Notes: generated from the sequence alone by a model not told the origin. Counted from the first letter of the stretch, positions 8,043-16,901 are shown. The stretch is 64,000 nt of DNA from Rhabdothermincola sediminis (GCF_014805525.1 NZ_JACFSZ010000002.1:186001-250000); one strand, 5' to 3'. A program made the numbers and translations.

Positions 8043-9566
8043 TCAACGGCCTCCCTCCCCGGGAGGCCGTTGCGCGTCCGGGGATCCGGTCGACAGCGGA
8101 ACCTTGATGTCGACCACGGTGCCCGGCCGGCCGACCTGGCCGTCGGCCCGGTAGAGCTCAATCGTCCCGCCCAGCTCGGTGGTCACCAAGGTCCGGACGA
8201 TCGACAGCCCCAGGCCGGTGCTGGTCTCCAGCGAGAACCCCTCAGGCAGCCCCACCCCGTCGTCGATCACCTGCACCCGCAGCATCGCCCCGTCGTTGGA
8301 CAGGTCGACGATCACCTTGCCCCCGGCCTCGTCGAGCCCGGGCGGGTAGGCGTGGTCGACCACGTTCTGGAGCGCCTCGGTGAGCACCACGGCGAGCGGT
8401 GTGGCCATGGTGGCAGGCAGCTTGCCCGCGTCGCCGTGCACCACGAAGGTCAGGGGATGCTCGGGAGAGACCAGACCCTCCTCGACCATGCGCACCAGCG
8501 GCCGCACGATCTCGATGAAGGGCACGTCGTCGCCCCCCTCGTGGGAGAGCGTCTCGTGCACCAGCGCGATCGACCGGATACGCCGGACCGACTCCTCCAC
8601 CGCGGCCTTCGCCTCCGGCGAGGCGAGCCGCCTGCCCTGCAGCCGCAGCAGGGAGGAGATCGTCTGCAGGTTGTTCTTCACCCGGTGGTGGATCTCCCGG
8701 ATGGTGGCGTCCTTCGACAGCAGCAGGCGATCGCGCCGGCGCAGCTCCGAGATGTCACGCAGCAGGATCAGCGCCCCGGTGGTCACCCCCTGCTCGATCA
8801 GAGGGATGCAACGGAGCAGGACGGTGATCTCGGGACCCCGCTCGATCTCCTCGGTGGCCGGGACCCGCTTGCCGAAGGCGGTGCGGATGGCCATCTCCTG
8901 CAGTCCCAGCTCGCCCAGCCGCATCCCTTCGGTGTTGGCGTGGACCCCGATCCGGTGGAGGGCGGACACCGCGTTCGGCGACGCGTACGCCACCCGCATG
9001 GTCTGGTCGAGGAGGATCACCCCGTCACCCACCCGCGGGGCTTCCTCCGTGGGCCCCGTCTCGCCGGCGAAGGGGAAATCACCGGCAGCGATCATGCGCG
9101 CGAAGCGATTGAAGACCTCCACGTACGTCCGCTCGAGCTCGCCCGGTTGGCGGCCGATGGTCGGCGCCGACTCCCGGGTCACCACGCCCACGGTGCGGCC
9201 GTGGTGGCGTACCGGGATGCACAGCTCGCGCACCGGCTCCCGAGACGCTTCGCTGGTCACCTCACCGTCGATGATGGCGTCCAACTCGAAGCAGCGCGAC
9301 ACGAGGGGTCGCTCCGCGGCGCTGAGCGTGCGACCGACCCAGTCGCTGCGGTAGAGGGTCTGGCCGGTGGTGGGCCGGATCTGCCCCAGCACGATCAGCC
9401 CCCGCCCTTCGGCACCCGGCACGTGCTCGACCTCCGCGAAGAGCATCAGGTCGGCGAAGCAGAGATCGGCGAGCAGCCCCCAGGACGCGACCAGCCGCTG
9501 CAGGTGATCGATGTCGGCGGCGGTGAGCGACGTGTGGAACCGGGCGAGCTCCGCGAGGCTGGCCAT
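8043..9566 (-). CDS. pdtaS: PdtaS-type sensor histidine kinase (507 aa)
   Basis: This is a soluble two-component kinase with the PdtaS layout: an N-terminal GAF domain (about 1-150), a PAS domain (about 165-275), a HisKA_2 dimerisation box with the phospho-acceptor segment REIHHRVKNNLQTISSLL (His293/His294), and an HATPase domain with EALQNVVDHAYPPG, DDGVGLP and GLGLSIVRTL. There are no membrane segments. Length is close to M. tuberculosis PdtaS (about 500 aa). Convergence with whiB1 repeats the mycobacterial gene order. The partner PdtaR-type ANTAR regulator is not in this window. The last residues are encoded inside the terminator hairpin. Confidence 0.92.
   Translation of the reverse strand: MASLAELARFHTSLTAADIDHLQRLVASWGLLADLCFADLMLFAEVEHVPGAEGRGLIVLGQIRPTTGQTLYRSDWVGRTLSAAERPLVSRCFELDAIIDGEVTSEASREPVRELCIPVRHHGRTVGVVTRESAPTIGRQPGELERTYVEVFNRFARMIAAGDFPFAGETGPTEEAPRVGDGVILLDQTMRVAYASPNAVSALHRIGVHANTEGMRLGELGLQEMAIRTAFGKRVPATEEIERGPEITVLLRCIPLIEQGVTTGALILLRDISELRRRDRLLLSKDATIREIHHRVKNNLQTISSLLRLQGRRLASPEAKAAVEESVRRIRSIALVHETLSHEGGDDVPFIEIVRPLVRMVEEGLVSPEHPLTFVVHGDAGKLPATMATPLAVVLTEALQNVVDHAYPPGLDEAGGKVIVDLSNDGAMLRVQVIDDGVGLPEGFSLETSTGLGLSIVRTLVTTELGGTIELYRADGQVGRPGTVVDIKVPLSTGSPDAQRPPGEGGR
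8044..8072. terminator. Bidirectional terminator hairpin between whiB1 and pdtaS
   Basis: CAACGGCCTCCC and GGGAGGCCGTTG form a perfect 12-bp stem around the 5-nt loop TCCCC. The hairpin covers the last codons of pdtaS and lies 26 bp after the whiB1 stop, so it can terminate both convergent transcripts. There is no long T-tract, as is common in high-GC genomes. Confidence 0.75.
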
Positions 9567-9597
9567 AGGCCAGCCAGTCTGCCGCAGGTGGCGGCGA

Positions 9598-9909
9598 TCA
9601 GGCGCCGGGATCCGCCGGCTCGGTGCCGGCCCGGGCTGCCTTCACCGCCTCGATCTGGGCTTCGCTGATCTCCCAGCGGAACAGGCAGGTGGGGCAGTGC
9701 AGCTGCATCACCCGCTGGACGAGATCCAGCCGGTCGATGTAACCCCACGCTTCACACCGGGGGCAGAGCGTGGGCAACCCCCACTCCAGGTTGCCGGGCG
9801 GGAGCGGATCGCGCAGGTCGACGACCGCTTCGTCCGTGAGGGGCGCGGACGACTCGGGTCGGGTCGATCCCGACTTCCCGGTCCGCGGGCGTCGCCGGAA
9901 CGACGGCAT
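9598..9909 (-). CDS. Small zinc-ribbon protein of unknown function (103 aa)
   Basis: A single putative zinc ribbon spans residues 49-75: CPRC (49-52) and CPTC (72-75), with the linker GYIDRLDLVQRVMQLH. The N-terminus is basic and Ser/Pro-rich, and the last 25 residues are acidic and Ala-rich. Such ribbons often mediate nucleic-acid or protein contacts. I do not recognise a named family. It sits between pdtaS and the ArsA-type ATPase pair on the same strand, 25 nt after the upstream ATPase stop, and may be the last gene of that operon. Confidence 0.75.
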   Translation of the reverse strand: MPSFRRRPRTGKSGSTRPESSAPLTDEAVVDLRDPLPPGNLEWGLPTLCPRCEAWGYIDRLDLVQRVMQLHCPTCLFRWEISEAQIEAVKAARAGTEPADPGA

Positions 9910-9934
9910 GGACGCATCCTACTCCTCCAGCGAC

Positions 9935-11116
9935 TCAGCGCCAGATGGCCTCACCAAGCCGCGTCAGGCCCACGATGTCGAAGATGTCCTGGTCGAAGTA
10001 CGGGGCCGACGCCACGATCTCCGGCACCCGACCCAGCTCCTTCCGCTGCTCCGCCTCCCGGCTGGCGACGATCCGGTAGTTGACGAAGCTCTCCCCGATC
10101 TCGCGCAGCACCCGCTCCACGTCAGCTGCGTCGCCGAGCCCGTCGGCCAGCTCCGCAGCGATGGGCCCAGCCTTGCGGCACAGGGTCTCGGCCGACGCCA
10201 TCGCCGCGTCGTCGAGCAGGTATGAGGGAAGCACCTTGTTGAGCACCAACGCGCCGAGGTGCAGCGCGCGGCTGTCGAGGGCCTGGATGAAGAACTCGGC
10301 CTCCCGCACCGGCGCCTCCTCCAGGGTGCTGACCACCACGAAGGTGGTGCGCCGATCGGCGAGGGTGCGGGTGACCGCCTCGGCCCGCTCCACGAAGCCG
10401 TCGTACATCGTCTGGAAGAGGATGAAGAACTCGGCGATGTCCTCCAGGAACTGCGAGCCCAGGATGCGGTCGGCGATGGTGTAGAAGGGCCGGGATGCCG
10501 CATTGATCAGGCGTGAGCGGTACGGGGTGATGAGCCAGCGCAGGAGACGGCTGCTGAAGAAGTCCGCCATCCGCTCGGGAGCTTCGAGGAAGTCGATGGC
10601 GTTGCGGGTGGGAGGGGTGTCGATGACGATGAGGTCGTAGCGACCCGAGGAGTGGATCTCGTACAGCCGCTCCATGGCGATGTAGTCGTGGCTCTGCACG
10701 AACTTGCCGGTGATGTTCTGGTAGAGGGGGTTGGCCAGGATGGCGTCTCGGGTCTGCGGGTCGGGGGCATGGGTGCGCACCAGCGAGTCCCAGGACTCCT
10801 TGGTGTCGAGCATCGCCGCCCACAGCTCGCCCCGGGGGGCCACCCCCGCTTCGGTCAGCAGCTCCTGGGGGACCGGCCTCTCGACGTTGCCGAACCGTTC
10901 GAGGCCCAGCGCGTTGGCCAGGCGCTTGGCCGGATCGACCGTGAGGACCAGCACCTTGCCTCCGATGTGGGTCGCGGCCATCGCCCCGAGAGCCGCGGCG
11001 GTGGTGGTCTTGCCCACCCCACCCGATCCGCAGGTCACGACGATCTCCCGGGAGGCGAGCAACTGCTCGAGGGTCCCCGCCCGATCGCCGGGAGATCGGC
11101 TCGCCATCCGGGCCAT
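9935..11116 (-). CDS. ArsA/GET3-type ATPase, second of a tandem pair (393 aa)
   Basis: This is an anion-transporting-ATPase-family protein with a deviant Walker A CGSGGVGKTTTAAALG (residues 29-44), the switch segment LTVDPAKRLANALG, and IVIDTPPTRNAIDFLEAP as the Walker B/DTPP block. It resembles Rv3680 of M. tuberculosis in length and position. Its ATG overlaps the stop of the upstream ATPase by one base (TGATG), so the two are translationally coupled. In mycobacteria the Rv3679-Rv3680 pair forms a cytosolic complex linked to glycerol/envelope stress rather than arsenite export. I see no arsB or other arsenic gene here. Confidence 0.9.
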   Translation of the reverse strand: MARMASRSPGDRAGTLEQLLASREIVVTCGSGGVGKTTTAAALGAMAATHIGGKVLVLTVDPAKRLANALGLERFGNVERPVPQELLTEAGVAPRGELWAAMLDTKESWDSLVRTHAPDPQTRDAILANPLYQNITGKFVQSHDYIAMERLYEIHSSGRYDLIVIDTPPTRNAIDFLEAPERMADFFSSRLLRWLITPYRSRLINAASRPFYTIADRILGSQFLEDIAEFFILFQTMYDGFVERAEAVTRTLADRRTTFVVVSTLEEAPVREAEFFIQALDSRALHLGALVLNKVLPSYLLDDAAMASAETLCRKAGPIAAELADGLGDAADVERVLREIGESFVNYRIVASREAEQRKELGRVPEIVASAPYFDQDIFDIVGLTRLGEAIWR

Positions 11117-12072
11117 CAGTACCCCAGCTCCGCGCCGAGCGCGTCGGCGACGTTGTGGGTGGCCCGCACCCCGTGGGTCCGGGTGAACAGGTACGGCACG
11201 TAGTACAAGGGCACGCCCCCGGGCAGCTCGGAGCGCAACCGGGTGATGTGCTCGGCGCGGGTCCGCCGCAGCGTCACCGCCAGCTCGGCCCCGGCGAGCA
11301 CGGGCTCGACGGGGCCACCCACCGCGGCCTCGAGCGCCGCCACCCGCTCCGGCTCGCGCAGGGCGCGGAAGATCTCCTCCTCACCCCGACCGAACAGCTC
11401 CGGCAGCACCTTGTTCATGACGACACCGGCGAGATCGACGGACGTCTCGGTGCGGATCCGCTCGACGAGCTCCAGGGTCTCGGTCACCGGCATCTCCTCG
11501 GGAGTGGCCACGACCACCGCCCCGGTGATCGCCGGATCGGCGAGCAGGTCGACCATCCAGCGGGTCTGGTCCCGCACCCGGCCCACCTTGACCAGCTCGT
11601 TGATCGCCTGCGGCGCGGCGAGCTGGGCGACGACGTGCCCGGTCGCCGGCGCGTCGACCACGACGAGGTCGTAGTGGCGCTCCCGCACCTCCCAGCACAG
11701 CTTGCCGACGGTGAGGATCTCCTTGACCCCTGGGGCGGCGTTGGCCACGAAGTCGAGGCTGCGGGCCAGGGGACCGATGCGGGCGAGCAGCGGCACTTTG
11801 AGCTGCAGCCGGAGGTACTCCTTGAGCGCCTCCTCCGTGTTCATGGCCATGGCGTACAGGCCTGGCGCCAGCTCCTGCGGTTCGAAGCGGTTCGGGGAGG
11901 CCTCGAAGAAGTCGGCAAGGTTGCCCTTGGCGTCGACCTCGCACACCAGGGTGCGCTTGCCCCGGGTCGAGGCCAGCAACCCGATCGCGGCGGCGATGCT
12001 CGTCTTGCCGACACCACCCTTCCCGGTGACGAACAGGAGCCGCCGGTCGAGCAGCTCGACCTCACCCGGCAT
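11116..12072 (-). CDS. ArsA/GET3-type ATPase, first of a tandem pair (318 aa)
   Basis: This is the partner of the previous gene and the counterpart of Rv3679. It begins with RLLFVTGKGGVGKTSIAAAIG (deviant Walker A at about 17-23), continues with LVCEVDAKGNLADFF (switch I region) and LVVVDAPATGHVVAQLAAP (Walker B), and ends with a GVRATHNVADALGAELGY tail. Two adjacent, unequal ArsA paralogues would form a heterodimer in place of the fused two-half ArsA or the GET3 homodimer. It follows the DUF3107 gene on the same strand by 21 nt. Confidence 0.9.
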   Translation of the reverse strand: MPGEVELLDRRLLFVTGKGGVGKTSIAAAIGLLASTRGKRTLVCEVDAKGNLADFFEASPNRFEPQELAPGLYAMAMNTEEALKEYLRLQLKVPLLARIGPLARSLDFVANAAPGVKEILTVGKLCWEVRERHYDLVVVDAPATGHVVAQLAAPQAINELVKVGRVRDQTRWMVDLLADPAITGAVVVATPEEMPVTETLELVERIRTETSVDLAGVVMNKVLPELFGRGEEEIFRALREPERVAALEAAVGGPVEPVLAGAELAVTLRRTRAEHITRLRSELPGGVPLYYVPYLFTRTHGVRATHNVADALGAELGY

Positions 12073-12093
12073 CGGAGCGCCTGCCGTTTCCGG

Positions 12094-12330
12094 TCAGGCC
12101 GCGCCGAAGCCGATGCGGCTCTTGGTCTCGGCGCTGCTGATCTCGATCCACGCGATGCGCTCCGAGGGCACACCGACCTGCTTGCCGTGCCGGTCGGTGA
12201 GCCACAGCACCCGAGCGTGATCGGCGAGCGCGTGGTCGATGTCGGCGCGCACCTGCGCGGGATCGGCGTCCGAAGCCAGTTCGACCTCGATCTCCTTCAT
12301 CGTGTGTAGGACACCGATGCGAACGTCCAC
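12094..12330 (-). CDS. DUF3107 family protein (78 aa)
   Basis: DUF3107 is a small actinobacterial family (for example Rv3208A/TB9.4) of unknown function. The sequence VDVRIGVLHTMKEIEVELASD and the ending SRIGFG are typical. I prefer GTG 12330 to the in-frame ATG 12348: a perfect Shine-Dalgarno match, GGAGGTGA, sits 8 nt before the GTG and lies inside the first codons of the longer version. The two ArsA-type ATPases lie just downstream on the same strand. Confidence 0.88.
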   Translation of the reverse strand: MDVRIGVLHTMKEIEVELASDADPAQVRADIDHALADHARVLWLTDRHGKQVGVPSERIAWIEISSAETKSRIGFGAA

Positions 12331-12479
12331 CTGCGTGCTCACCTCCATCCTGCGACGGGCAGCCCGCCACGTCGACCGACGCGGCCATCGTACGGGTCAG
12401 CCGGTCGGCGTGCCTATCGTGACCACGACCCGCCTTGCTCGCCACCGAACGGTCGCGCCGCAGGCCCGACCGCCGGGGG

Positions 12480-13622
12480 TCAGATCAGCTTTAGCTCCGG
12501 GTGGGTCCGCCGGGTCGGGGCGAGCTCCACCTCGATCCGCTCGGCGATCGAGGCGAAGGCCTGCGCCGCCTCGCCATCGGGGTCGGAGACCACGACGGGT
12601 CGGCCGGCATCGGCTCCCTCGCGCAGCAGGGGCACGAGCGGCACCTGCCCCAGCAGCGGGACCTCCAGTCGCTGCGCGAGCTCCGCACCCCCGCCCGCTC
12701 CGAACAGCTCGTACCGGGTGCCGTCGTCGCCCGTGAACCACGACATGTTCTCGATCACGCCCTTCACGTCGAGGTTGACCTTCTCGGCCATGAAGGCCAC
12801 CCGCTGGGCCACCCGCTGTGCCGCTGGCTGCGGTGTGGTGACCACGTACACCTCCGCCCGGGGGAGGAACTGGGCCAGGGAGATGGCGATGTCACCCGTT
12901 CCCGGCGGGAGGTCGATGATGAGGAACTCCGGGTCGTCCCAGTAGACGTCGGTGAGGAACTGCTCGAGCGCCTTGTGGAGCATCGGGCCGCGCCAAATCA
13001 CCGGCTGGTCCTCCTCCACGAAGAACCCCATCGAGATGCAGCGCACGCCGTAGCGCTCCGGCGGGACCAGCATCTGGTCGATGACCACCGGCGGGCGGTC
13101 GACGCCGAGCATACGGGGGATCGAGAAGCCCCAGACATCTGCGTCGACCACGGCCACCGACCGGCCTCGCCCGGCCATGGCCACGGCCAAATTGGTGGTG
13201 ACCGAGGACTTCCCCACACCGCCTTTGCCCGACGCCACCAGCAGCACCCGGCTGCGGGAGGACGGGTCGGCGAAGGGGATGGCACGGCCCTCGGCATGAC
13301 CGTGTGCGGGACGGCTCCCGGCCGTCGCGGCGGGATCGCCGTGGAGCCGCTCACGCAACCGCGCCCGCTCCTCATCGGTCATCACCGTGAACTCCAGCTT
13401 CACCTCCTCCACGCCGTCGAGATCCGCCAGTGCGGCGCCGACCCGGTTCCGGATCTCGTTTCGCAGCGGGCAGCCCGCGACGGTGAGCGCCACCAGCACC
13501 TCCACCCGGTCGCCCTCCACCCGCACGTCGCGCACCATGTCGAGCTCCACGATGCTGCGATGCAACTCCGGGTCCTCGACCGGGCGCAGCGCCTCGATGA
13601 CCTCGGCTTCGGTGACGGACAT
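12480..13622 (-). CDS. mrp: Mrp/ApbC-family P-loop ATPase with N-terminal MIP18 domain (380 aa)
   Basis: Mrp proteins are proposed Fe-S cluster carriers. The N-terminal 95 residues are a MIP18/DUF59 domain (PVEDPELHRSIVELDMV, GCPLRNEI). The ATPase core follows: VASGKGGVGKSSVTTNLA (Walker A), VDADVWGFSIPRMLG, ISMGFFVEEDQPVIWRGPML and LIIDLPPGTGDIAISLAQ. The usual CPxC cluster motif after ENMS is absent: here it reads ENMSWFTGDDGT. An RBS, GGAGG, sits 6 nt before ATG 13622. A SufR-like regulator is divergent across a 49-bp gap, which supports a role in Fe-S homeostasis. Confidence 0.92.
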   Translation of the reverse strand: MSVTEAEVIEALRPVEDPELHRSIVELDMVRDVRVEGDRVEVLVALTVAGCPLRNEIRNRVGAALADLDGVEEVKLEFTVMTDEERARLRERLHGDPAATAGSRPAHGHAEGRAIPFADPSSRSRVLLVASGKGGVGKSSVTTNLAVAMAGRGRSVAVVDADVWGFSIPRMLGVDRPPVVIDQMLVPPERYGVRCISMGFFVEEDQPVIWRGPMLHKALEQFLTDVYWDDPEFLIIDLPPGTGDIAISLAQFLPRAEVYVVTTPQPAAQRVAQRVAFMAEKVNLDVKGVIENMSWFTGDDGTRYELFGAGGGAELAQRLEVPLLGQVPLVPLLREGADAGRPVVVSDPDGEAAQAFASIAERIEVELAPTRRTHPELKLI

Positions 13623-13635
13623 GGCTGGCCTCCGC

Positions 13636-13671
13636 GGGAATTTCCCCTATGGCGGTAGGTAGAATACCGGC
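13636..13671 (+). promoter_or_regulatory. Leaderless promoter and palindrome upstream of the SufR-like gene
   Basis: TAGAAT (13660-13665) lies exactly 6 nt before the GTG start at 13672, so transcription probably begins at the start codon. The palindrome GGGAATTTCCC (13636-13646) falls in the -35 region, and CGGTA-N7-TACCG (13653-13669) brackets the -10. Either could be an operator acting on both divergent genes. Confidence 0.5.
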
Positions 13672-14388
13672 GTGGGAACGCCGCCACTCACGGCCACCGA
13701 CTTCTCGTCCGCGGTCACCGCCATCGCCGCCGCGTTCGGTGATCCCACCCGCCGGGAGATCTATCTCTACGCTCGCTCCAACCCCGGAGGCGTGACCGCG
13801 GCGGAGGTGGCCGATCACTTCGACCTGCACCCCAACGTGGCCCGCCACCACCTCGACAAGCTCACCGGTGGCGGTTACCTCGAGGTCGCCGTGGAACGCA
13901 CCGGTCGCAGCGGTGCCGGGCGGCCCTCCAAGCGGTACCGGGTCACTGCCACTGAGGTCGACCTGGCGATCCCGGTCCGCCACGACGACCTGCTGGTCAT
14001 GCTCCTCGGCCGGGCGCTGGCGCTCCTCCCACCCGACACCGCTGCGGCCATGGCCGAGGACGTGGGCCTGGAATACGGGCGCCTGATGGCCAGGTCGATG
14101 GGCGATGCCGATCACCAACGGTCCTTCCAGGCCGCCATGCACGCCGTCGCCGACGCGCTCACCGCGCACGGCTTCGCGGCCCACGCCGAGAAGCGCAACC
14201 ACGAGCTGCGGATCGTCTCCGAGCACTGCCCGTTCGGCGACGCCGTCCGGGAGAACCCGGTGATCTGCGCGGTCGACCGGGGTCTGGTGAAGGGCATGCT
14301 GGCGGAGCTGTACGGCGACGCCACGGCTGAGCTCGACACGACGATCGCGCTCGGCGACGACGTGTGCGTCACCACCGTCGAGGCTTGA
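13672..14388 (+). CDS. SufR-like Fe-S winged-helix transcriptional regulator (238 aa)
   Basis: The N-terminal ArsR/DeoR-type winged helix includes FGDPTRREIYLYARSNPGGVTAAEVADHF and NVARHHLDKL, with the basic wing RSGAGRPSKRYRVT. The C-terminal region carries cysteines in SEHCPFGD and ENPVICAVDRGLVKGML, the layout of SufR-type regulators whose cluster senses Fe-S status and which control suf genes. No suf operon is in the window, but a cysteine desulfurase follows by 12 nt and mrp is divergent. It is preceded by a candidate leaderless promoter. SufR family membership is likely; the exact regulon is inferred. Confidence 0.85.
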   Translation: MGTPPLTATDFSSAVTAIAAAFGDPTRREIYLYARSNPGGVTAAEVADHFDLHPNVARHHLDKLTGGGYLEVAVERTGRSGAGRPSKRYRVTATEVDLAIPVRHDDLLVMLLGRALALLPPDTAAAMAEDVGLEYGRLMARSMGDADHQRSFQAAMHAVADALTAHGFAAHAEKRNHELRIVSEHCPFGDAVRENPVICAVDRGLVKGMLAELYGDATAELDTTIALGDDVCVTTVEA

Positions 14389-14400
14389 CGGAGCGCGGCG

Positions 14401-15519
14401 GTGGGTCGGCACTACCTCGACCACGCCTCCACCTCACCACTGCGCCCCGAGGCGGCGGCGGCCATGATCGACTGGCTCGGCACCGCGCACGGCGACCCCA
14501 GCCGCATCCACGCCGAGGGCCTCGCGTCCCGGGTGGCCATCGAGCAGGCGCGCGAGCACGTGGCCACCATGCTCGGCGCCCGGTCGAGGGAGGTGGTCTT
14601 CACCAGCGGCGCCACCGAATCGATCGTCACTGCGATCTGGGGCGCGGCCGAGCGGGGTGGGCACATGGTGGTGCCCGCGGTCGAGCACTCAGCAGTGCGG
14701 GAGGCCGCCGCCGTCCACGGGGGGCAGGTCACCGTCGTCGGGGTAGACCGCACCGGCCGGGTGGACCCCGATGCCGTGGCGGCCGCCATCAGGCCAGACA
14801 CCTCGCTGGTCAACCTGCAGTGGGTGAACCACGAGGTCGGCACGGTGCAACCGGTGCGGGAGGTGGTGCAGGCCTGCCGTGAGCGGGGGGTGCTGGTCCA
14901 CATCGATGCGGCGCAGGCCGCAGGTCGGCTCCCCCTGGCGTTCGGCGAGCTCGGTGCCGATCTGGTGTCGGTCAGCGCGCACAAGTTCGGGGGACCCCCG
15001 GGGATCGGGGCGCTCCTGATCCGCCGGGGCCTACGGCTCCGGCGACTGCTGGTCGGCGGGGACCAGGAGCGAGCCCGGCGGGCGGGCTTCGAGAACGTCC
15101 CCGCCATCGTGGGTTTCGGTGCCACCTGCGCCCGCCTGACACCGGCACGCCTGGAGGAAGAAGCGTCGATCGCCCGGCGCCACACCGACCGGGTGCTCGC
15201 CGCGGTCGCCGAGCTCGACGGGGTGCACGTCTACGGCGACCCCGACCAGCGGGCTCCGCACCTCGTGTGCCTCGGCATCGACGGGATCGAGCCCCAGGCC
15301 GTCCTGCTCGGCCTGGACCGTGCGGGGATCGCCGCCCATTCCGGGAGCGCATGCTCGTCGGAGGCCCTCGAGCCCTCACCGGTGCTCGAAGCGATGGGGG
15401 TCGACGCCCATCGCTCGCTGCGGATCTCGGTGGGCTGGGACACCACCAACGGCGACATCGAAGCCCTACTCGGTGCGCTACCGGAGGTGATCACCTCGTT
15501 GCGGGCGCTGCGGGCCTGA
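14401..15519 (+). CDS. Cysteine desulfurase (NifS/IscS-like, 372 aa)
   Basis: This PLP-dependent class V aminotransferase converts cysteine to alanine and an enzyme persulfide for Fe-S clusters and thio-modification. Seen are the N-terminus YLDHASTSPLRP, EHSAVRE, HIDAAQAAGRLP, the PLP lysine K195 in SAHKFGGPPG, and the catalytic cysteine C318 in HSGSACSSEALEPSPVLEAMG. Length is typical. GTG 14401 follows the SufR-like gene by 12 nt, so co-transcription and Fe-S-responsive control are likely. mnmA, often next to iscS in actinobacteria, is not here. Confidence 0.95.
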   Translation: MGRHYLDHASTSPLRPEAAAAMIDWLGTAHGDPSRIHAEGLASRVAIEQAREHVATMLGARSREVVFTSGATESIVTAIWGAAERGGHMVVPAVEHSAVREAAAVHGGQVTVVGVDRTGRVDPDAVAAAIRPDTSLVNLQWVNHEVGTVQPVREVVQACRERGVLVHIDAAQAAGRLPLAFGELGADLVSVSAHKFGGPPGIGALLIRRGLRLRRLLVGGDQERARRAGFENVPAIVGFGATCARLTPARLEEEASIARRHTDRVLAAVAELDGVHVYGDPDQRAPHLVCLGIDGIEPQAVLLGLDRAGIAAHSGSACSSEALEPSPVLEAMGVDAHRSLRISVGWDTTNGDIEALLGALPEVITSLRALRA

Positions 15520-15530
15520 TCCCTGATCCG

Positions 15531-16826
15531 TCACTTGATGCCGTGGGTCGCCGAGAAGTCCGACCAGTCGCTCCAGGGGAAGTCGTCGCGATCCCAGCGG
15601 GAACGCAGCGCCGCCGCAGGAGCGGCGAGCTCGGCGATCGCCCTCGATGGTCCATGGTGAGCGGGACCGAGCGCGTCGGCGATCCGCTCCGCCGCCACAT
15701 CCCCGAGGATCATCGAGTAGCCCAGGTGTGACGGCCACAGCGCCAGGAACGCCTCCAGCCCGAACGTCTCGAGCTTCGCCGGCACGGGGGTGGCGACCTG
15801 GGCCGCCGCCGACCCGGCGAGTGACGGGTGCTGCACCCGCCGCCCGGTGTAGGCCGCCCACTGCAGCTCACCGGCTCGGTGTTCGAACATTGGCGCCATC
15901 GCGAACAGGCGCTCGACCGTGCCCGCCACCACCGGCGACGGCACGGCCGGCTCGAAGCGGGTGTCGTCGGGTCCGAGCAGGGTCTGGTCGTCGTCGATCG
16001 GCGCGGAGATCAACCACGAGACCCCGCCGCCGTGGAGCGGCTGGGCCGCGATGCACAGCCCGCCGAACCAACCCGAGACCAGTGGCAGGTCGTCGCCACG
16101 GGCGCACACCACCGTCGCTCGCCGCACCGCCTGGGAGGTGCGAGCGGTCTCCAGCCGATCACGCCGGCTGGAGGTGTCACGGAACCGCTTGCCGAGCATG
16201 CCGAGCAGCGCCGCGTTCCCGACGCCGGCAGCCAGCACGACGTAGCGAGGGGCGATGGTCACCATGTCCTCGCCGACCTCGACCTGGACGTGATCGATCG
16301 CCGCGTCGCCGGCGAGCACGAACCGCACGATCGAACCGTGGAGGCACGAGGGCTCGAGACCGTCGCGGAGCCTGGCGAGCACCTCGCCCGGGTTGAGCAC
16401 CACGTCGTCGCCGAGGGCGTACACGGGATCGCCCTCCAGGCTGCCGCCGGCGAACGGCTCGGGCAGGCCGTCGAGTCGGGTGTGCTGCAGGGTTGCGTCG
16501 ACCCACAGGCGCGGTCGGCTCAAGGCCTCCGAGGCGGGCACGGCGAAGTGGGCCGGCGCGTAGCCGGCGGGCACGCCGTTGGACTCCGCCCACAGCCGCC
16601 AGTACCCCGCGGCCCGGCGCGCGGGTTGCATCCGCGCCGCGTCGTTGCCCTCGTAGCCCGCCGAGACGTAGCCGACAGCGTCGAGGGTCTCCGAGGTGAC
16701 GGCCGGGTCCGACAGCACGCACACGGAGTAGCTCCGCTGCAACGAACGGGCCACGTACAGACCCTGGATGCCCGCACCGACGACGAGGACATCGACAGAG
16801 AGGTCACCGTCGGGCCCAGCGCTCAT
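15531..16826 (-). CDS. FAD-dependent oxidoreductase, DAO family (431 aa)
   Basis: This is a D-amino-acid-oxidase-like flavoprotein with the dinucleotide-binding motif VDVLVVGAGIQGLYVARSLQ near the N-terminus, a second FAD-site strand RYVVLAAGVGNAALLG in the middle, and a substrate domain ending in HLGYSMILGDVAAERIADAL. The substrate is unknown. The ATG at 16826 matches the onset of the flavin fold; upstream in-frame codons lack similarity. It converges with the cysteine desulfurase (11 bp) and diverges from a histidine phosphatase (75 bp). Confidence 0.82.
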   Translation of the reverse strand: MSAGPDGDLSVDVLVVGAGIQGLYVARSLQRSYSVCVLSDPAVTSETLDAVGYVSAGYEGNDAARMQPARRAAGYWRLWAESNGVPAGYAPAHFAVPASEALSRPRLWVDATLQHTRLDGLPEPFAGGSLEGDPVYALGDDVVLNPGEVLARLRDGLEPSCLHGSIVRFVLAGDAAIDHVQVEVGEDMVTIAPRYVVLAAGVGNAALLGMLGKRFRDTSSRRDRLETARTSQAVRRATVVCARGDDLPLVSGWFGGLCIAAQPLHGGGVSWLISAPIDDDQTLLGPDDTRFEPAVPSPVVAGTVERLFAMAPMFEHRAGELQWAAYTGRRVQHPSLAGSAAAQVATPVPAKLETFGLEAFLALWPSHLGYSMILGDVAAERIADALGPAHHGPSRAIAELAAPAAALRSRWDRDDFPWSDWSDFSATHGIK

Positions 16827-16901
16827 GACGACGACATCGTAGTGGTGACCCGCCACCAGCTCGTGAACGTCGTACACCCACCCGAGCGCTATCGTGCCGC
16901 C

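Noticed and set aside
9935-12072. An arsenite-resistance operon
   Set aside because: Only two ArsA-type ATPases are present, without arsB/acr3, arsC, arsD or arsR; they match the Rv3679/Rv3680 type.
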